Source of the DNA: Chthoniobacterales bacterium
GTDB lineage: Bacteria; Verrucomicrobiota; Verrucomicrobiia; Chthoniobacterales; UBA10450
Length of the DNA stretch: 64,000 nt
NCBI GenBank assembly: GCA_035274845.1
Contig: DATENU010000019.1
Span: forward strand, 62,001-126,000
Reading direction: 5' to 3'
This document shows positions 48,081 through 57,147 of the stretch, piece after piece. Under the pieces are notes generated by a model that did not search any database, was not told the origin of the DNA, and worked only from the letters and a program-made list of their open reading frames with translations. Every line of letters starts with the position of its first letter. Positions within the stretch are counted from its first letter, which is position 1. The position numbers were made by a program, and so were the translations under genes.

Positions 48081-48962
48081 ATGCGTAGCCACTCGCCCGT
48101 GGTTTCTGTAAAAATTTGGGCCGTGCGACTCGCGAGGCTCACTCGTTGGTTCATCGGTAAGCGCGAAAAGCTCTGGTGGGTGGTCGGCGGCAGCGCGGCG
48201 CTCACTCTCATTCTTCTTTCCTGCAGCAGCATGGAGTCGGGCCACGCGATTGTGGCGCCGCCGAGTATTCCGGGCGCGGAATTCGTCGGGTCGGACGAGT
48301 GCGCCACCTGTCACGACACGATCGTGCGGGATTTCCGGACCGCGAGCCATGCGCGCCTGAAAGCGCAGGGCGACAACGCCAAGAGCATGGGGTGCGAATC
48401 GTGCCACGGCCCCGGAAGTCTCCACGTCAAGGGTGGGGGAGACCGGAGCAAGATTGTGAATCCGCGGAAATCGCCGACGACCTGTTTCCAGTGCCACACC
48501 GATGTCCGTTCCTCATTTGATTTGCCGCATCATCACCCTGTCCTCGAAGGCAAGGTGAGCTGCACGGATTGCCATAACCCGCACAAGGGCGACGCCATCA
48601 AAGGCGGCGGAACCAACATGCCGCAAAGCGTGAAGGGCGGAAGCATCGCGATGCTGGGCCCGAACGGAGCCTGCCTGCAATGTCATACCTCCCAGCGGGG
48701 GCCCTATGTCTTCGAACACGAAGCGATCCGGGAGGGATGCATTACCTGCCATTCGCCGCACGGCTCGGTGAACCAGAAACTGCTCACCCAGCGGAGCGCG
48801 AATCTCTGCCTCAAGTGCCACTTCCAGCAGCAGACCAGCGACGGCAAGATTCTCATCGCCGACAACGATCATACGAGCAGGATCCAACAAGGCACCTGCT
48901 GGTCGGCTGGTTGCCACGAAGCGGTCCACGGTTCGCAGGTGAACCAGCATTTCCGCTACTAA
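48081..48962 (+). CDS. MtrA/DmsE-like octahaem cytochrome c lipoprotein
   Basis: 293 residues from ATG 48081 (a TTG at 48069 is less likely). The membrane segment ends in a lipobox-like ALTLILLSCSS. Haem sites in order: CATCH, CESCH, CFQCH, CTDCH, CLQCH, CITCH, CLKCH, then CWSAGCH (C-x4-CH). That makes seven standard sites plus one unusual one, fewer than the ten of classic MtrA. The order 'DCHNPHKGD' and 'CHSPHGSVNQKLL' fits the DmsE/MtrA family, which threads an outer-membrane barrel to pass electrons across it. The barrel gene follows after one base. Confidence 0.88.
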   Translation: MRSHSPVVSVKIWAVRLARLTRWFIGKREKLWWVVGGSAALTLILLSCSSMESGHAIVAPPSIPGAEFVGSDECATCHDTIVRDFRTASHARLKAQGDNAKSMGCESCHGPGSLHVKGGGDRSKIVNPRKSPTTCFQCHTDVRSSFDLPHHHPVLEGKVSCTDCHNPHKGDAIKGGGTNMPQSVKGGSIAMLGPNGACLQCHTSQRGPYVFEHEAIREGCITCHSPHGSVNQKLLTQRSANLCLKCHFQQQTSDGKILIADNDHTSRIQQGTCWSAGCHEAVHGSQVNQHFRY

Positions 48963-48963
48963 A

Positions 48964-51171
48964 ATGAAACGCTCACTCCTCATCGCCGGCGTTTGGGCGC
49001 TGAGCGCATTCGTTTCTGCGCTGCCGGTGTCGGCCGGCGAAACCAAGGTGGATGAGAACGGCACCACCACGGCGGAGGAAGAAAGCTCCGCCACCAACTG
49101 GGTCGAGCTGACCATTGGCGGGCTCAGTATCAAAGGCGATGACGCGCAGTTTAAACAGCAGCAACGTCTTTCGGGCGATGTCTTCGGCGGAATCTCGGAC
49201 CTGCATTACGAGACCACGATGGACAAAGGCACGCTGACCGTTGACGGGCACGCGTTCTTTGGACTTCACGACTACGATGTGACGGTGGGCTTCACCCAGA
49301 CCGACGTCGGCTATGTCCGCGCCGGTTACACCGAGTTTCGGACCTGGTATGACGGCAATGGCGGTTTCTTCCCGGGCAACGGTTTGTGGTTCCCGCCGAC
49401 GAGCCCCGAGGATCGCCTCGATCGCGGCGAGGCCTGGATTGAGCTCGGGTTGCGGATCCCGAAATGGCCGGAGATCACCTTCCATTACTCGCATATCTTT
49501 CGCGACGGCCGGAAGGATTCGACGATCTGGGGTGATTCCAACCTGACCGGTCTAACGAGTAATTCCGGCCGCAAGATCGCTCCCGCCTTTCGCGACATTG
49601 ACGAGAGCCGCCACGTCTTCTCGCTCGATATCAACCACACGATCGGCAACACGGACCTCGGAGCCGGCATGCGTTACGAGCACAGCGAGCAGAACGACCG
49701 TCTGCAATTGTGGCGGGGCGCGGGCCAGCTGCCGCCGGTCGTCGCGCCGCCCGGCGCCCAGCGCTTCATTACGCAGCGCGACCAGAACGACGCGGATTCC
49801 TTCAACGGCCATTTCACCGTGGAGACCCGGCTGAGCGATACGCTCCTGGCCACCGCCGCCTATTCCTACACGTCCCTTGACGCGGACATTTCCGGGACGC
49901 GCATCATCGGCAGCGACTACGACTCGATGTACGGGGATCCAATCCTGACCCTGCAATCAAACGATCACGGCACGTTGAACCTGGCCGGCATGTCCGAGAG
50001 TCGTGAGCACATCGGCAATTTCAATCTGATGTGGATCCCGATTAAGAATCTCAGCCTCCTGGCCGGATTCCGTTACACGCACCAGGACAAGGACATGTTC
50101 GCGACTTTCCTCGACACCAACACCACGGCAAACGTCGCGCCATTTTCCCCGACAAATCCCATGGGCGGTTTCCACAACATCCCGAACCCGACTCCACGGG
50201 AGAGCGACAGCACGAACGAATTCGATAATCTCGGGGAAACGTTCGAGATGCGCTACACCGGCCTCGACAATTGGGCCTTCTACCTCCGCGGCGACTGGAA
50301 CGAAGAATGGGGCAACATCCATGAGCATGAAGCTTCCAACGGCGTGGACGGGGGAATCGAAAACAAGGACACCGAGTTGTTCTACCAGAAATACATCATC
50401 GGCCTTAACTGGTATCCCCTGGCGGAGCTGAATTTCGCCGCCCAGTATTATCATAAGAATACCGACTACGAGAACACCTTCCTCTCGGAAGGAGGGCTGC
50501 CCCCGATCGAGACCTCGGAGAAAAACCAGCGGCTCCGCCACCAGGAATGGGACACGGATGATTTCAATATCCGCCTGACCTGGCGACCAAAGGTTCCGCA
50601 GGCGGCCGGCACCGTCTCGCTCGTGACGCGCTACGATTACGTCAAAACGAACCTCGATAGCCAGTGGGCCGTCTCGACGACGGGCGCCGGCCCGGTGTTT
50701 GATGAGCTGCGGACCGGCATCATCACCCAGCACATCGTGAGTGAAAGCATAACCTGGAACCCGACGGCCCGGCTCTATTTCCAGGGCAGTTTCTCCTACG
50801 TGAAGGACGAGACCGACACGCCGGCCGACATCATTCTCACCGGCAACACGCTGCCGAGCATTGTCGACTCACAGAACGATTATTGGACTGCCAATGCCGC
50901 GATGGGGTTTGCCCTGGATGGGAAGACCGATTTCCACGCCGAGTATTCTTATTATCGCGCCGACAATTACGAAGGGACTTCGATCGTCGGGATGCCCTAC
51001 GGGGCAGGGGCGACCCAGCACACAGTTGGGGCGAGCATTAGCCGGGAAATTATGCGAAACGTCCGGGTGAAATTGCAGTATGGTTATTACCATTACCGTG
51101 ACGAAACATCCGGCGGGCATAACGACTACGAAGCGCACACCATCTTCTCGAGTTTGCTCTTCCGCTTCTAG
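48964..51171 (+). CDS. MtrB/PioB-like outer-membrane beta-barrel
   Basis: 735 residues with a signal peptide (LLIAGVWALSAFVSALPVSA). The rest alternates in beta-strand fashion with aromatic belts (HDYDVTVGFTQTDVGYVRAG, NFNLMWIPIKNLSLLAGFRY) and ends in a Phe (FSSLLFRF), as outer-membrane proteins do. PioB/MtrB features include KIAPAFRDIDESRHVFSLD and repeated strands of 'xxYxYxxxD'. Its role is to sheath the multihaem cytochrome in the outer membrane. It starts two bases after the cytochrome stop. No N-terminal CxxC (present in Shewanella MtrB) is seen. Confidence 0.87.
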   Translation: MKRSLLIAGVWALSAFVSALPVSAGETKVDENGTTTAEEESSATNWVELTIGGLSIKGDDAQFKQQQRLSGDVFGGISDLHYETTMDKGTLTVDGHAFFGLHDYDVTVGFTQTDVGYVRAGYTEFRTWYDGNGGFFPGNGLWFPPTSPEDRLDRGEAWIELGLRIPKWPEITFHYSHIFRDGRKDSTIWGDSNLTGLTSNSGRKIAPAFRDIDESRHVFSLDINHTIGNTDLGAGMRYEHSEQNDRLQLWRGAGQLPPVVAPPGAQRFITQRDQNDADSFNGHFTVETRLSDTLLATAAYSYTSLDADISGTRIIGSDYDSMYGDPILTLQSNDHGTLNLAGMSESREHIGNFNLMWIPIKNLSLLAGFRYTHQDKDMFATFLDTNTTANVAPFSPTNPMGGFHNIPNPTPRESDSTNEFDNLGETFEMRYTGLDNWAFYLRGDWNEEWGNIHEHEASNGVDGGIENKDTELFYQKYIIGLNWYPLAELNFAAQYYHKNTDYENTFLSEGGLPPIETSEKNQRLRHQEWDTDDFNIRLTWRPKVPQAAGTVSLVTRYDYVKTNLDSQWAVSTTGAGPVFDELRTGIITQHIVSESITWNPTARLYFQGSFSYVKDETDTPADIILTGNTLPSIVDSQNDYWTANAAMGFALDGKTDFHAEYSYYRADNYEGTSIVGMPYGAGATQHTVGASISREIMRNVRVKLQYGYYHYRDETSGGHNDYEAHTIFSSLLFRF

Positions 51172-51187
51172 GCGTCGGCCAAATCCG

Positions 51188-51796
51188 GTGCGAGCGGTGG
51201 CAATCCGAGGAACAATTCTGTTCGTGGCGCTAGCGGCCGCGCTCTTTTCGGCCTGCGACCGGGACGATCAACAGATAAAAGTCTATCGCGTTTCCAAGGC
51301 GCCCCTGGAATCAACTCCCCCTCCGCTCGACGCGACCATGCCGACAAATGCTTCCTCGCCCGCCGCCGATGCCATGGCGCCGCCGCCGAGTTCCGACAAG
51401 CCGCAGATCCAATGGGACGTTCCCGCGGAGTGGTCTTCCGCGCCGGCGTCCGCGATGCGTTACGCCAGTTTCGCCGCGGAGAAGAATGGCGAGAAGGTGG
51501 ATATTTCTGTCGTCACCTTTCCCGGCGACGGCGGGAGCGACGCGGATAACGTCAACCGCTGGCGGCAACAGATCGGCCTGGGCCCGCTGGCTTCCGTCGA
51601 TCCGATTATCGTTCCGGTTCACGCCGGAGATCTCCATATTTCCACGGTCGATATGGCCGGCGCGTCCGCCCGGGTCCTGGCGGCGTGGACCCGGCACGAT
51701 GGCCGGAGCTGGTTTTTCAAGTTGACCGGGCCGTCCGCCCTGGTCGAAGAGCAGAAGCCTAAGTTCGCGGCGTTCCTCCAATCGATTCGCTTCTGA
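51188..51796 (+). CDS. Small lipoprotein in the electron-conduit operon
   Basis: 202 residues from GTG 51188 (GTG 51197 also possible). A lipobox is seen in FVALAAALFSACDRDD. After a Pro/Ser-rich linker the mature domain (IQWDVPAEWSSAPASAMRYA, DISVVTFPGDGG, RVLAAWTRHDGRSWFFKLTG) resembles small periplasmic domains of the PsbP/DUF-type fold, but I cannot name the family with confidence. It lies 17 bases after the barrel gene and two bases before resB, so it is part of the operon. Confidence 0.7.
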   Translation: MRAVAIRGTILFVALAAALFSACDRDDQQIKVYRVSKAPLESTPPPLDATMPTNASSPAADAMAPPPSSDKPQIQWDVPAEWSSAPASAMRYASFAAEKNGEKVDISVVTFPGDGGSDADNVNRWRQQIGLGPLASVDPIIVPVHAGDLHISTVDMAGASARVLAAWTRHDGRSWFFKLTGPSALVEEQKPKFAAFLQSIRF

Positions 51797-51798
51797 CC

Positions 51799-52953
51799 AT
51801 GCTGCGCAAGTTCGTTGCCCTCATCCCTTCCCTGAAGCTGACCATTGCCTGCCTGGCCGCGGCCATGGCCCTCATCTTCGCCGGCACGATCGCGCAGGTG
51901 CACCTCGGTATTTGGGAAGCGCAGCAGCGTTACTTCCAAAGCCTCTTCGTCTGGTGGCCGGCGGAAGGCCGCGGTTTTCGCATTCCGATTTTTCCCGGCG
52001 GCCATTTAATTGGCGGGGTGCTGCTGGTCAACCTGATCGCGGCGCACGCCAAGCGTTTTCAATGGAACTGGCGCAAGCTCGGCATTCATCTCACCCACGC
52101 CGGGCTCATCATCATGCTCGCGGGAGGCTTGTTCACGGACCTGTTCGCGGTCGAGAGCCATATGCGGCTGAACTGGGGGGACACCAAAAATTACTCGGAA
52201 GATTCTCGCCGAATGGAGCTGGCCGTCATCGACACCAGCGACGCCGAGCTCGACCAGGTGACTGCGATTCCCGAAGCGTTGCTGCGTCGGGGCGGAACCA
52301 TCGAACACAAGAGCCTGCCCTTCCGGATCGCGGTCCGGAATTTCTTTCAAAACTCGCGTTTAAAGATGGCGAGTGAAGCAGGGGAAGGCCGGAAGCCGAT
52401 CGCGAATCGAGGGCCGGGCGCGCAGGTCGTGGTCGAGCCGGCTCCGCGCGCGACCGGCGTAAACGACCGCGATCTCGTCACCGCGGTGATTGAAATTCTC
52501 GGGCCGGAGGGTTCGCTGGGAACGTGGCTGGTCTCCGATGCTCTCGGCGCGCCGCAAACATTTACGGCTGGCGGAAAGACCTGGCAGATCGCGATGCGGC
52601 CGGCGCGTTATTACAAACCATATAGCGTGACACTCCAGAAATTTACCCACGAGCGTTATGTCGGAACCGAAATTCCAAAAAACTTCGCGAGCACGGTGAC
52701 GTTGATCGATCCGGAGCGGGATGTGAATCGAAACGTCCTGATTTATATGAATCACCCGCTCCGCTATCGCGGTGAGACCTACTACCAGGCTGGATTCGAG
52801 CGGGACGATCGCACTACGATTCTGCAGGTTGTGCGTAATCCCAGCTTTCTCGCGCCTTATCTCGCCTGCATCATCGTGGGGATCGGTCTGCTCGTGCAAT
52901 TCGGATCGCACCTGATCGGCTTCTCGCGACGCCGCCGCGCCCTTGCCACATGA
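51799..52953 (+). CDS. resB: ResB-like cytochrome c biogenesis protein
   Basis: 384 residues. Membrane segments at about 12-30, 68-84, 97-117 and 355-375, with a large periplasmic part (MRLNWGDTKNYSEDSRRMEL, VTLIDPERDVNRNVLIYMNH, YRGETYYQAGFERDD). The last block, 'N.PL...G..YYQ..F', is characteristic of ResB/Ccs1. With CcsA it delivers haem to apocytochromes c outside the membrane (System II). The stop overlaps the ccsA start by four bases. Confidence 0.88.
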   Translation: MLRKFVALIPSLKLTIACLAAAMALIFAGTIAQVHLGIWEAQQRYFQSLFVWWPAEGRGFRIPIFPGGHLIGGVLLVNLIAAHAKRFQWNWRKLGIHLTHAGLIIMLAGGLFTDLFAVESHMRLNWGDTKNYSEDSRRMELAVIDTSDAELDQVTAIPEALLRRGGTIEHKSLPFRIAVRNFFQNSRLKMASEAGEGRKPIANRGPGAQVVVEPAPRATGVNDRDLVTAVIEILGPEGSLGTWLVSDALGAPQTFTAGGKTWQIAMRPARYYKPYSVTLQKFTHERYVGTEIPKNFASTVTLIDPERDVNRNVLIYMNHPLRYRGETYYQAGFERDDRTTILQVVRNPSFLAPYLACIIVGIGLLVQFGSHLIGFSRRRRALAT

Positions 52954-54854
52954 AACGACATTTTCCATGGCTCGTTTTGGCTTTCGCGGCCCTCTGGGTC
53001 GTGACGAGCTGGTGGCCGACGAAAACAACCGGCAATCAGCCGGACCTCGTGGCCTTTGGGAAAATTCCGGTGCTCGTGGGCGGCCGCGTTAAGCCGATCG
53101 ACACCGTGGCGCGCAATTCGTTGCTCATCATTCACGGGAAACAGACACTCCAGCTAACGAACGGCCAAACGATCACGGCGATGGAATGGCTCGCCGACCT
53201 TCTTTTCAAGCCGGCGGTAGCGGATGAGTATCCGCTTTTTGTTATCCAGAACGCCGAGGTCCTCGGCCTGTTCGGCTGGGAACAAAGCGACCGGAAATAT
53301 TTCAGCTTCGTGGAGCTCTCGCCATTTTTCCGCCAGATCGACGAACAGGGCCAGCAATCCGAGAAGCTCGAGTCGGTCCAGCGCTCAGCCTATCAAAGCG
53401 CCGTCATGAATCTGCGGAACGCGCTCATCCTTTTCCAGAAGTTAAAGAACAGTCTGCGCCCGGAAGACGCGCATGATTTTTCCAAGGAGCTCGCCGCTTA
53501 CACCGCCGCCATTTCTCCCGCGGCGGAGGCCGCGCGGCAGCGGGAGATGGGAGAAAATTTCGACAAGTCGAAGCTCGAAGCGGTGGCGGCATTCATGGAG
53601 CGCTACGAAACCCTTTCGAACATGGCCTATATCCTCACCGTTCCCTCCCCGGAGGGCCCGCAGTGGCAATCCGTCGGTGCCGTTCTCTCCCTGGCCCCGG
53701 CGACTGGTGAAATCCATCCAGTCGTGCAGACGTATGCCCAGATCGGCGACGCCTATCACGCCGGCGATCAAGCCGCGTTCAATCAGCGTGTCGCCGCGCT
53801 TCGGGACTGGTTTGCGAAAGATCAGGCCACGGCAACCAAGCGGTCCTCTTTCGAGTTTCTCTTCAACCACGTCGATCCGTTCACCCACAGCATGTATCTC
53901 TACGTGCTCGCGTTTCTCCTGGCCTGCGGGTCGTGGCTCGGTTGGAACCGCCCGCTGAATCGCGCCGCGTTTTATCTCCTCCTTCTCTCGCTCGCGGTCC
54001 ACACCTTCGGGCTGATTTCGCGGATGTATCTCCAGGAACGCCCACCCGTCACGAACCTCTATTCGTCCGCCATTTTCATCGGTTGGGGCGCGGTCATCGT
54101 CTCGCTGATTCTCGAACGCATTTTCCGTGACGGAATCGGCGCGGCCTGCGCGGGGGCGATCGGATTCATCACTCTTATCATTGCGCATCACCTGGCGGGT
54201 AGCGGCGACACCCTCGAAATGTTGCAGGCCGTCCTCGACACCAACATCTGGCTCGCCACCCACGTGGTCGCGATCACCACCGGTTATTCCGCCATGTTCC
54301 TCGCCGGCATGCTGGCCATGATTTACATCGTCCGGGGTGTGTTCACTTCTTCTCTCAAAAAGCAGACCGCCGATTCCCTCGCTCGAATGACCTACGGCGT
54401 CGTTTGTTTCGCCACTCTCTTCAGCTTCGTCGGCACCGTCCTCGGCGGGATCTGGGCCGACCAATCCTGGGGCCGCTTCTGGGGCTGGGACCCAAAGGAG
54501 AACGGCGCGGTCCTGATCGTTCTCTGGTGCGCGATCATTTTGCACGCCCGCTGGGGTGGATTCGTCCGCGCGCGCGGGCTGATGATCATGGCCATCTTCG
54601 GCAATATAGTGACCAGTTTCTCCTGGTTCGGCGTCAACATGCTCGGCGTCGGCCTGCATTCCTACGGATTCATGGAAAAGGCGTTCCCGTGGCTCTGTGG
54701 CTTTATCGCCAGCCAGCTCGCGCTGATGGTTGCCGCCGCGATGCCCCTCGAGCGCTGGCGCAGTTTTCGCGTTGTTCCGGATGGGCCGCGCCGGAAACGC
54801 GCTCGAGACCAATTCGTGTCTCCGGAGCTGGCCATCGAAACAACGAACGACTAA
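52950..54854 (+). CDS. ccsA: CcsA/CcmF-type cytochrome c assembly protein
   Basis: 634 residues. An N-terminal membrane segment and a long periplasmic region (about 30-300) precede eight or so membrane helices. The haem-handling tryptophan-rich motif SWGRFWGWDPKENGAVLIVL is clear near residue 510, and conserved histidines occur at WLATHVVAITTGYSAM and LHARWGG. It is the haem exporter/lyase partner of ResB. The long N-terminal part is unlike short CcsA proteins and resembles the fused forms seen beside multihaem cytochrome genes. Confidence 0.9.
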   Translation: MKRHFPWLVLAFAALWVVTSWWPTKTTGNQPDLVAFGKIPVLVGGRVKPIDTVARNSLLIIHGKQTLQLTNGQTITAMEWLADLLFKPAVADEYPLFVIQNAEVLGLFGWEQSDRKYFSFVELSPFFRQIDEQGQQSEKLESVQRSAYQSAVMNLRNALILFQKLKNSLRPEDAHDFSKELAAYTAAISPAAEAARQREMGENFDKSKLEAVAAFMERYETLSNMAYILTVPSPEGPQWQSVGAVLSLAPATGEIHPVVQTYAQIGDAYHAGDQAAFNQRVAALRDWFAKDQATATKRSSFEFLFNHVDPFTHSMYLYVLAFLLACGSWLGWNRPLNRAAFYLLLLSLAVHTFGLISRMYLQERPPVTNLYSSAIFIGWGAVIVSLILERIFRDGIGAACAGAIGFITLIIAHHLAGSGDTLEMLQAVLDTNIWLATHVVAITTGYSAMFLAGMLAMIYIVRGVFTSSLKKQTADSLARMTYGVVCFATLFSFVGTVLGGIWADQSWGRFWGWDPKENGAVLIVLWCAIILHARWGGFVRARGLMIMAIFGNIVTSFSWFGVNMLGVGLHSYGFMEKAFPWLCGFIASQLALMVAAAMPLERWRSFRVVPDGPRRKRARDQFVSPELAIETTND

Positions 54855-54964
54855 TTCCGAGCGGCGGTCTCTGGCGTCGGAAGAATTGCGCAGTCTTTTG
54901 GTTTGCCCCGCAGGCGGTTTTCATTCCAGAATGAACTGACAGCATTAACCAAGGGGACCTAACG

Positions 54965-55276
54965 ATGAGAACATTGAGTAAGACTGCTTTGTTAATCGCG
55001 TCCATGTCGCTTTGCGCGAGCATGGCGTTCGGAGCCGACGCAAAGGCCAACTGGAGCCAGCATTGCGCTTCCTGCCACGGCGCAAACGGCAACGGCGCCA
55101 CCACCATGGGAAAAAAGCTCGGGGTGAAGGATTACACCAAGGAGCAAGGGTTCAGCGATGCTGACGCCATGAAGGCGATCATGAGTGGCAGCGGCAAGAT
55201 GAAAGGCTTCAAGGACAAACTGTCCGAGGCTGACGCGAAGGCGCTCGTCGCCTACGTGCGTGGCCTGAAGAAATAA
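54965..55276 (+). CDS. Periplasmic monohaem cytochrome c
   Basis: 103 residues, preceded by AAGGGGACC. Signal peptide (TALLIASMSLCASMAFGA), then NWSQHCASCHGANGNGATTM with one CxxCH, a Met ligand candidate in KMKGFKDKLSEADAKAL and a typical class I C-terminal helix VAYVRGLKK. It would ferry electrons in the periplasm between the inner-membrane and outer-membrane cytochromes of this cluster. Confidence 0.92.
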   Translation: MRTLSKTALLIASMSLCASMAFGADAKANWSQHCASCHGANGNGATTMGKKLGVKDYTKEQGFSDADAMKAIMSGSGKMKGFKDKLSEADAKALVAYVRGLKK

Positions 55277-55297
55277 TCTTCAAAAGAGCCTGCGTGA

Positions 55298-56776
55298 ATG
55301 GCGGACGCTGAAGAACCTCGTCGTTCTTTTACCCGGCATTTTCACAACTGGACCAGCTATTGCGGGCTGTTGCTCGCGGCGAGCGCGACGTTCGCGTTCC
55401 TGTTTCTCTTCGCCGTCGATCTGTTCGCGGTGCGCTCGAGCCCCTACGTCGGCATTCTCGCTTACGTCGTCGCACCGTTCTTTTTCATTCTCGGATCGAT
55501 TGTCGCCTTGTTCGGTGCGCTCCTGGCCAGACGGCAAGAACGGCTGGCTCGACAAGGCCCGCTCAAGATTCATATCGACTTCGCCCGGCCACGGGATCGC
55601 CGGATGCTGTTGCTCTTCTCCGGCGGCGCGGTGGTGTTTCTCTTCCTCACTGCGCTTGGCAGTTACGAGACCTACCATTACACGGAGTCGGTCGAGTTTT
55701 GCGGCAAGGCCTGCCACGTTCCGATGCAGCCGGAATGGGTCGCCTCGCAGCATGGTATCCACGCCAATGTCGAGTGCGTCGATTGCCACGTCGGACCGGG
55801 CGCGGCGGCCTTTTTCAAGACAAAGCTGAACGGGGTGAAGCAGCTTTATCACTGGACCCTGGGCGATTTCCCCCGGCCGATCTTCGTGAGCGAAGCCAAC
55901 CCGCGACCCCCCCAGATGATCTGCGAACAGTGCCACTGGCCGCAACGTTACGTCGGCAACATCGTTCGGAGTTATCCTCATTACCTCTCGGATGAGCAGA
56001 ACACTCCGTTCACCGTCCGTATGCTCCTGAACGTCGGCGGCAACGATCCGGCCAGCGGCCCCGCGGAAGGAATCCATTGGCACATGAACATCGCCAACAA
56101 GATCGAGTACATCGCCACGGATAAGACGCTCGAAACAATTCCCTGGGTCCGCCTGACGAACAAGCAGGGCGTGGTGACCGAATATCGGACGGCAGAGTTC
56201 ACCGATGATCCCGCCAAACATAAAGTCCAGCGCATGGATTGCCTGGACTGCCATACTCGCCCGGCACACCAATTCCAGGCGCCAAACGACGCCGTGGATC
56301 TCGCGCTGAGCACCGGCAACCTCAATTCAAAAACGCCGTGGGTGAAATCCAAGGTCGTTGCCGCCCTGGTGAAACCCTACAACACCTCCAGGGAGGCCGA
56401 CGACGGCATTACCGCATCCCTCCGCGAAGCCTATCCGGACGCGGCTGTCTCCGAGCCCATCATCCGCACGGCGAAAGCGATCTATCACCAGAATTTCTTT
56501 CCCGAGATGAAGACGGATTGGCGAACCCATCCCGACAATATTGGCCACAAGAACTGGAACGGCTGTTTCCGCTGTCACGACGGCAAACACATGGCGGGGG
56601 ACGGGAAGACTTCGATCAGCGCCAACGACTGCCGCTCGTGTCACCTGATCCTGGCCCAAGGCGCGGGCGAGCAGCTCGATCAAATCAACTTTAAAGGACA
56701 CAACTTCTTTCACATCGATTCCGATTACTCCGATTTCTCCTGCGCCGAGTGTCACACCGGCGGCATCCAGAAATAA
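55298..56776 (+). CDS. NapC/NirT-like inner-membrane multihaem cytochrome c
   Basis: 492 residues. Three N-terminal membrane segments (about 18-42, 52-75, 105-125), then haem sites CGKACH (C-x3-CH), CVDCH, CEQCH, CLDCH, CFRCH, CRSCH and CAECH: six standard sites and one unusual. The NapC/NirT pattern (ETYHYTESVEFCGKACHVPM, NVECVDCHVGPG) shows a quinol-oxidising domain; the C-terminal 250 residues add three or more haems. It would take electrons from quinol and pass them to the periplasmic cytochromes. It follows the monohaem gene by 21 bases. Confidence 0.88.
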   Translation: MADAEEPRRSFTRHFHNWTSYCGLLLAASATFAFLFLFAVDLFAVRSSPYVGILAYVVAPFFFILGSIVALFGALLARRQERLARQGPLKIHIDFARPRDRRMLLLFSGGAVVFLFLTALGSYETYHYTESVEFCGKACHVPMQPEWVASQHGIHANVECVDCHVGPGAAAFFKTKLNGVKQLYHWTLGDFPRPIFVSEANPRPPQMICEQCHWPQRYVGNIVRSYPHYLSDEQNTPFTVRMLLNVGGNDPASGPAEGIHWHMNIANKIEYIATDKTLETIPWVRLTNKQGVVTEYRTAEFTDDPAKHKVQRMDCLDCHTRPAHQFQAPNDAVDLALSTGNLNSKTPWVKSKVVAALVKPYNTSREADDGITASLREAYPDAAVSEPIIRTAKAIYHQNFFPEMKTDWRTHPDNIGHKNWNGCFRCHDGKHMAGDGKTSISANDCRSCHLILAQGAGEQLDQINFKGHNFFHIDSDYSDFSCAECHTGGIQK

Positions 56777-56918
56777 TTTGCCAGCCCGCGGCGACGCCTG
56801 ACGGAAGCCAGCCTGTTTCCGCTCGCTGATCGAAGCGATCGCGAACTCCGCAATTTCTGCGCATCAAATGACAATTACGGCGCAGTAAGCTCGCCCGGCT
56901 CAGGCTCCAATTTGCTTT

Positions 56919-57137
56919 ATGAAAGCAATTGCGCCTTTGTTCGCAGCTGAGACAGCCGACTCGGCTTCGCTCGTTACCAAATCGGCAGAAGGTTTCGTGC
57001 GTGCCGGTAACGTTGATTCCGCGTCCCACAATTCAAAATCGTGCAGCTGCGATGTGTGGGGTCATCCTCATCCCGCTGAACAAAAATCCGGATCCGGCAA
57101 ATGCAGTGGTAACTGCCAGACCTGCGCTGCCCGTTAA
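56919..57137 (+). CDS. Possible small Cys-rich protein after the cytochrome cluster
   Basis: Open frame of 72 codons starting MKAIAPLFAAETADSAS and ending KSGSGKCSGNCQTCAAR, with SKSCSCDVW before it. Two Cys clusters (CxC; CxxxCxxC) near the C-terminus could hold a metal or Fe-S cluster. No Shine-Dalgarno is evident and no family is recognised, so it may be chance. Apart from this, the 370 bases between the multihaem gene and the convergent regulator show nothing. Confidence 0.3.
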   Translation: MKAIAPLFAAETADSASLVTKSAEGFVRAGNVDSASHNSKSCSCDVWGHPHPAEQKSGSGKCSGNCQTCAAR

Positions 57138-57147
57138 GCCCGGACCG

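Noticed and set aside
53442-54812. A 456-codon - strand frame opposite ccsA
   Set aside because: Very charged, no hydrophobic core, mirrors the membrane protein on the + strand.
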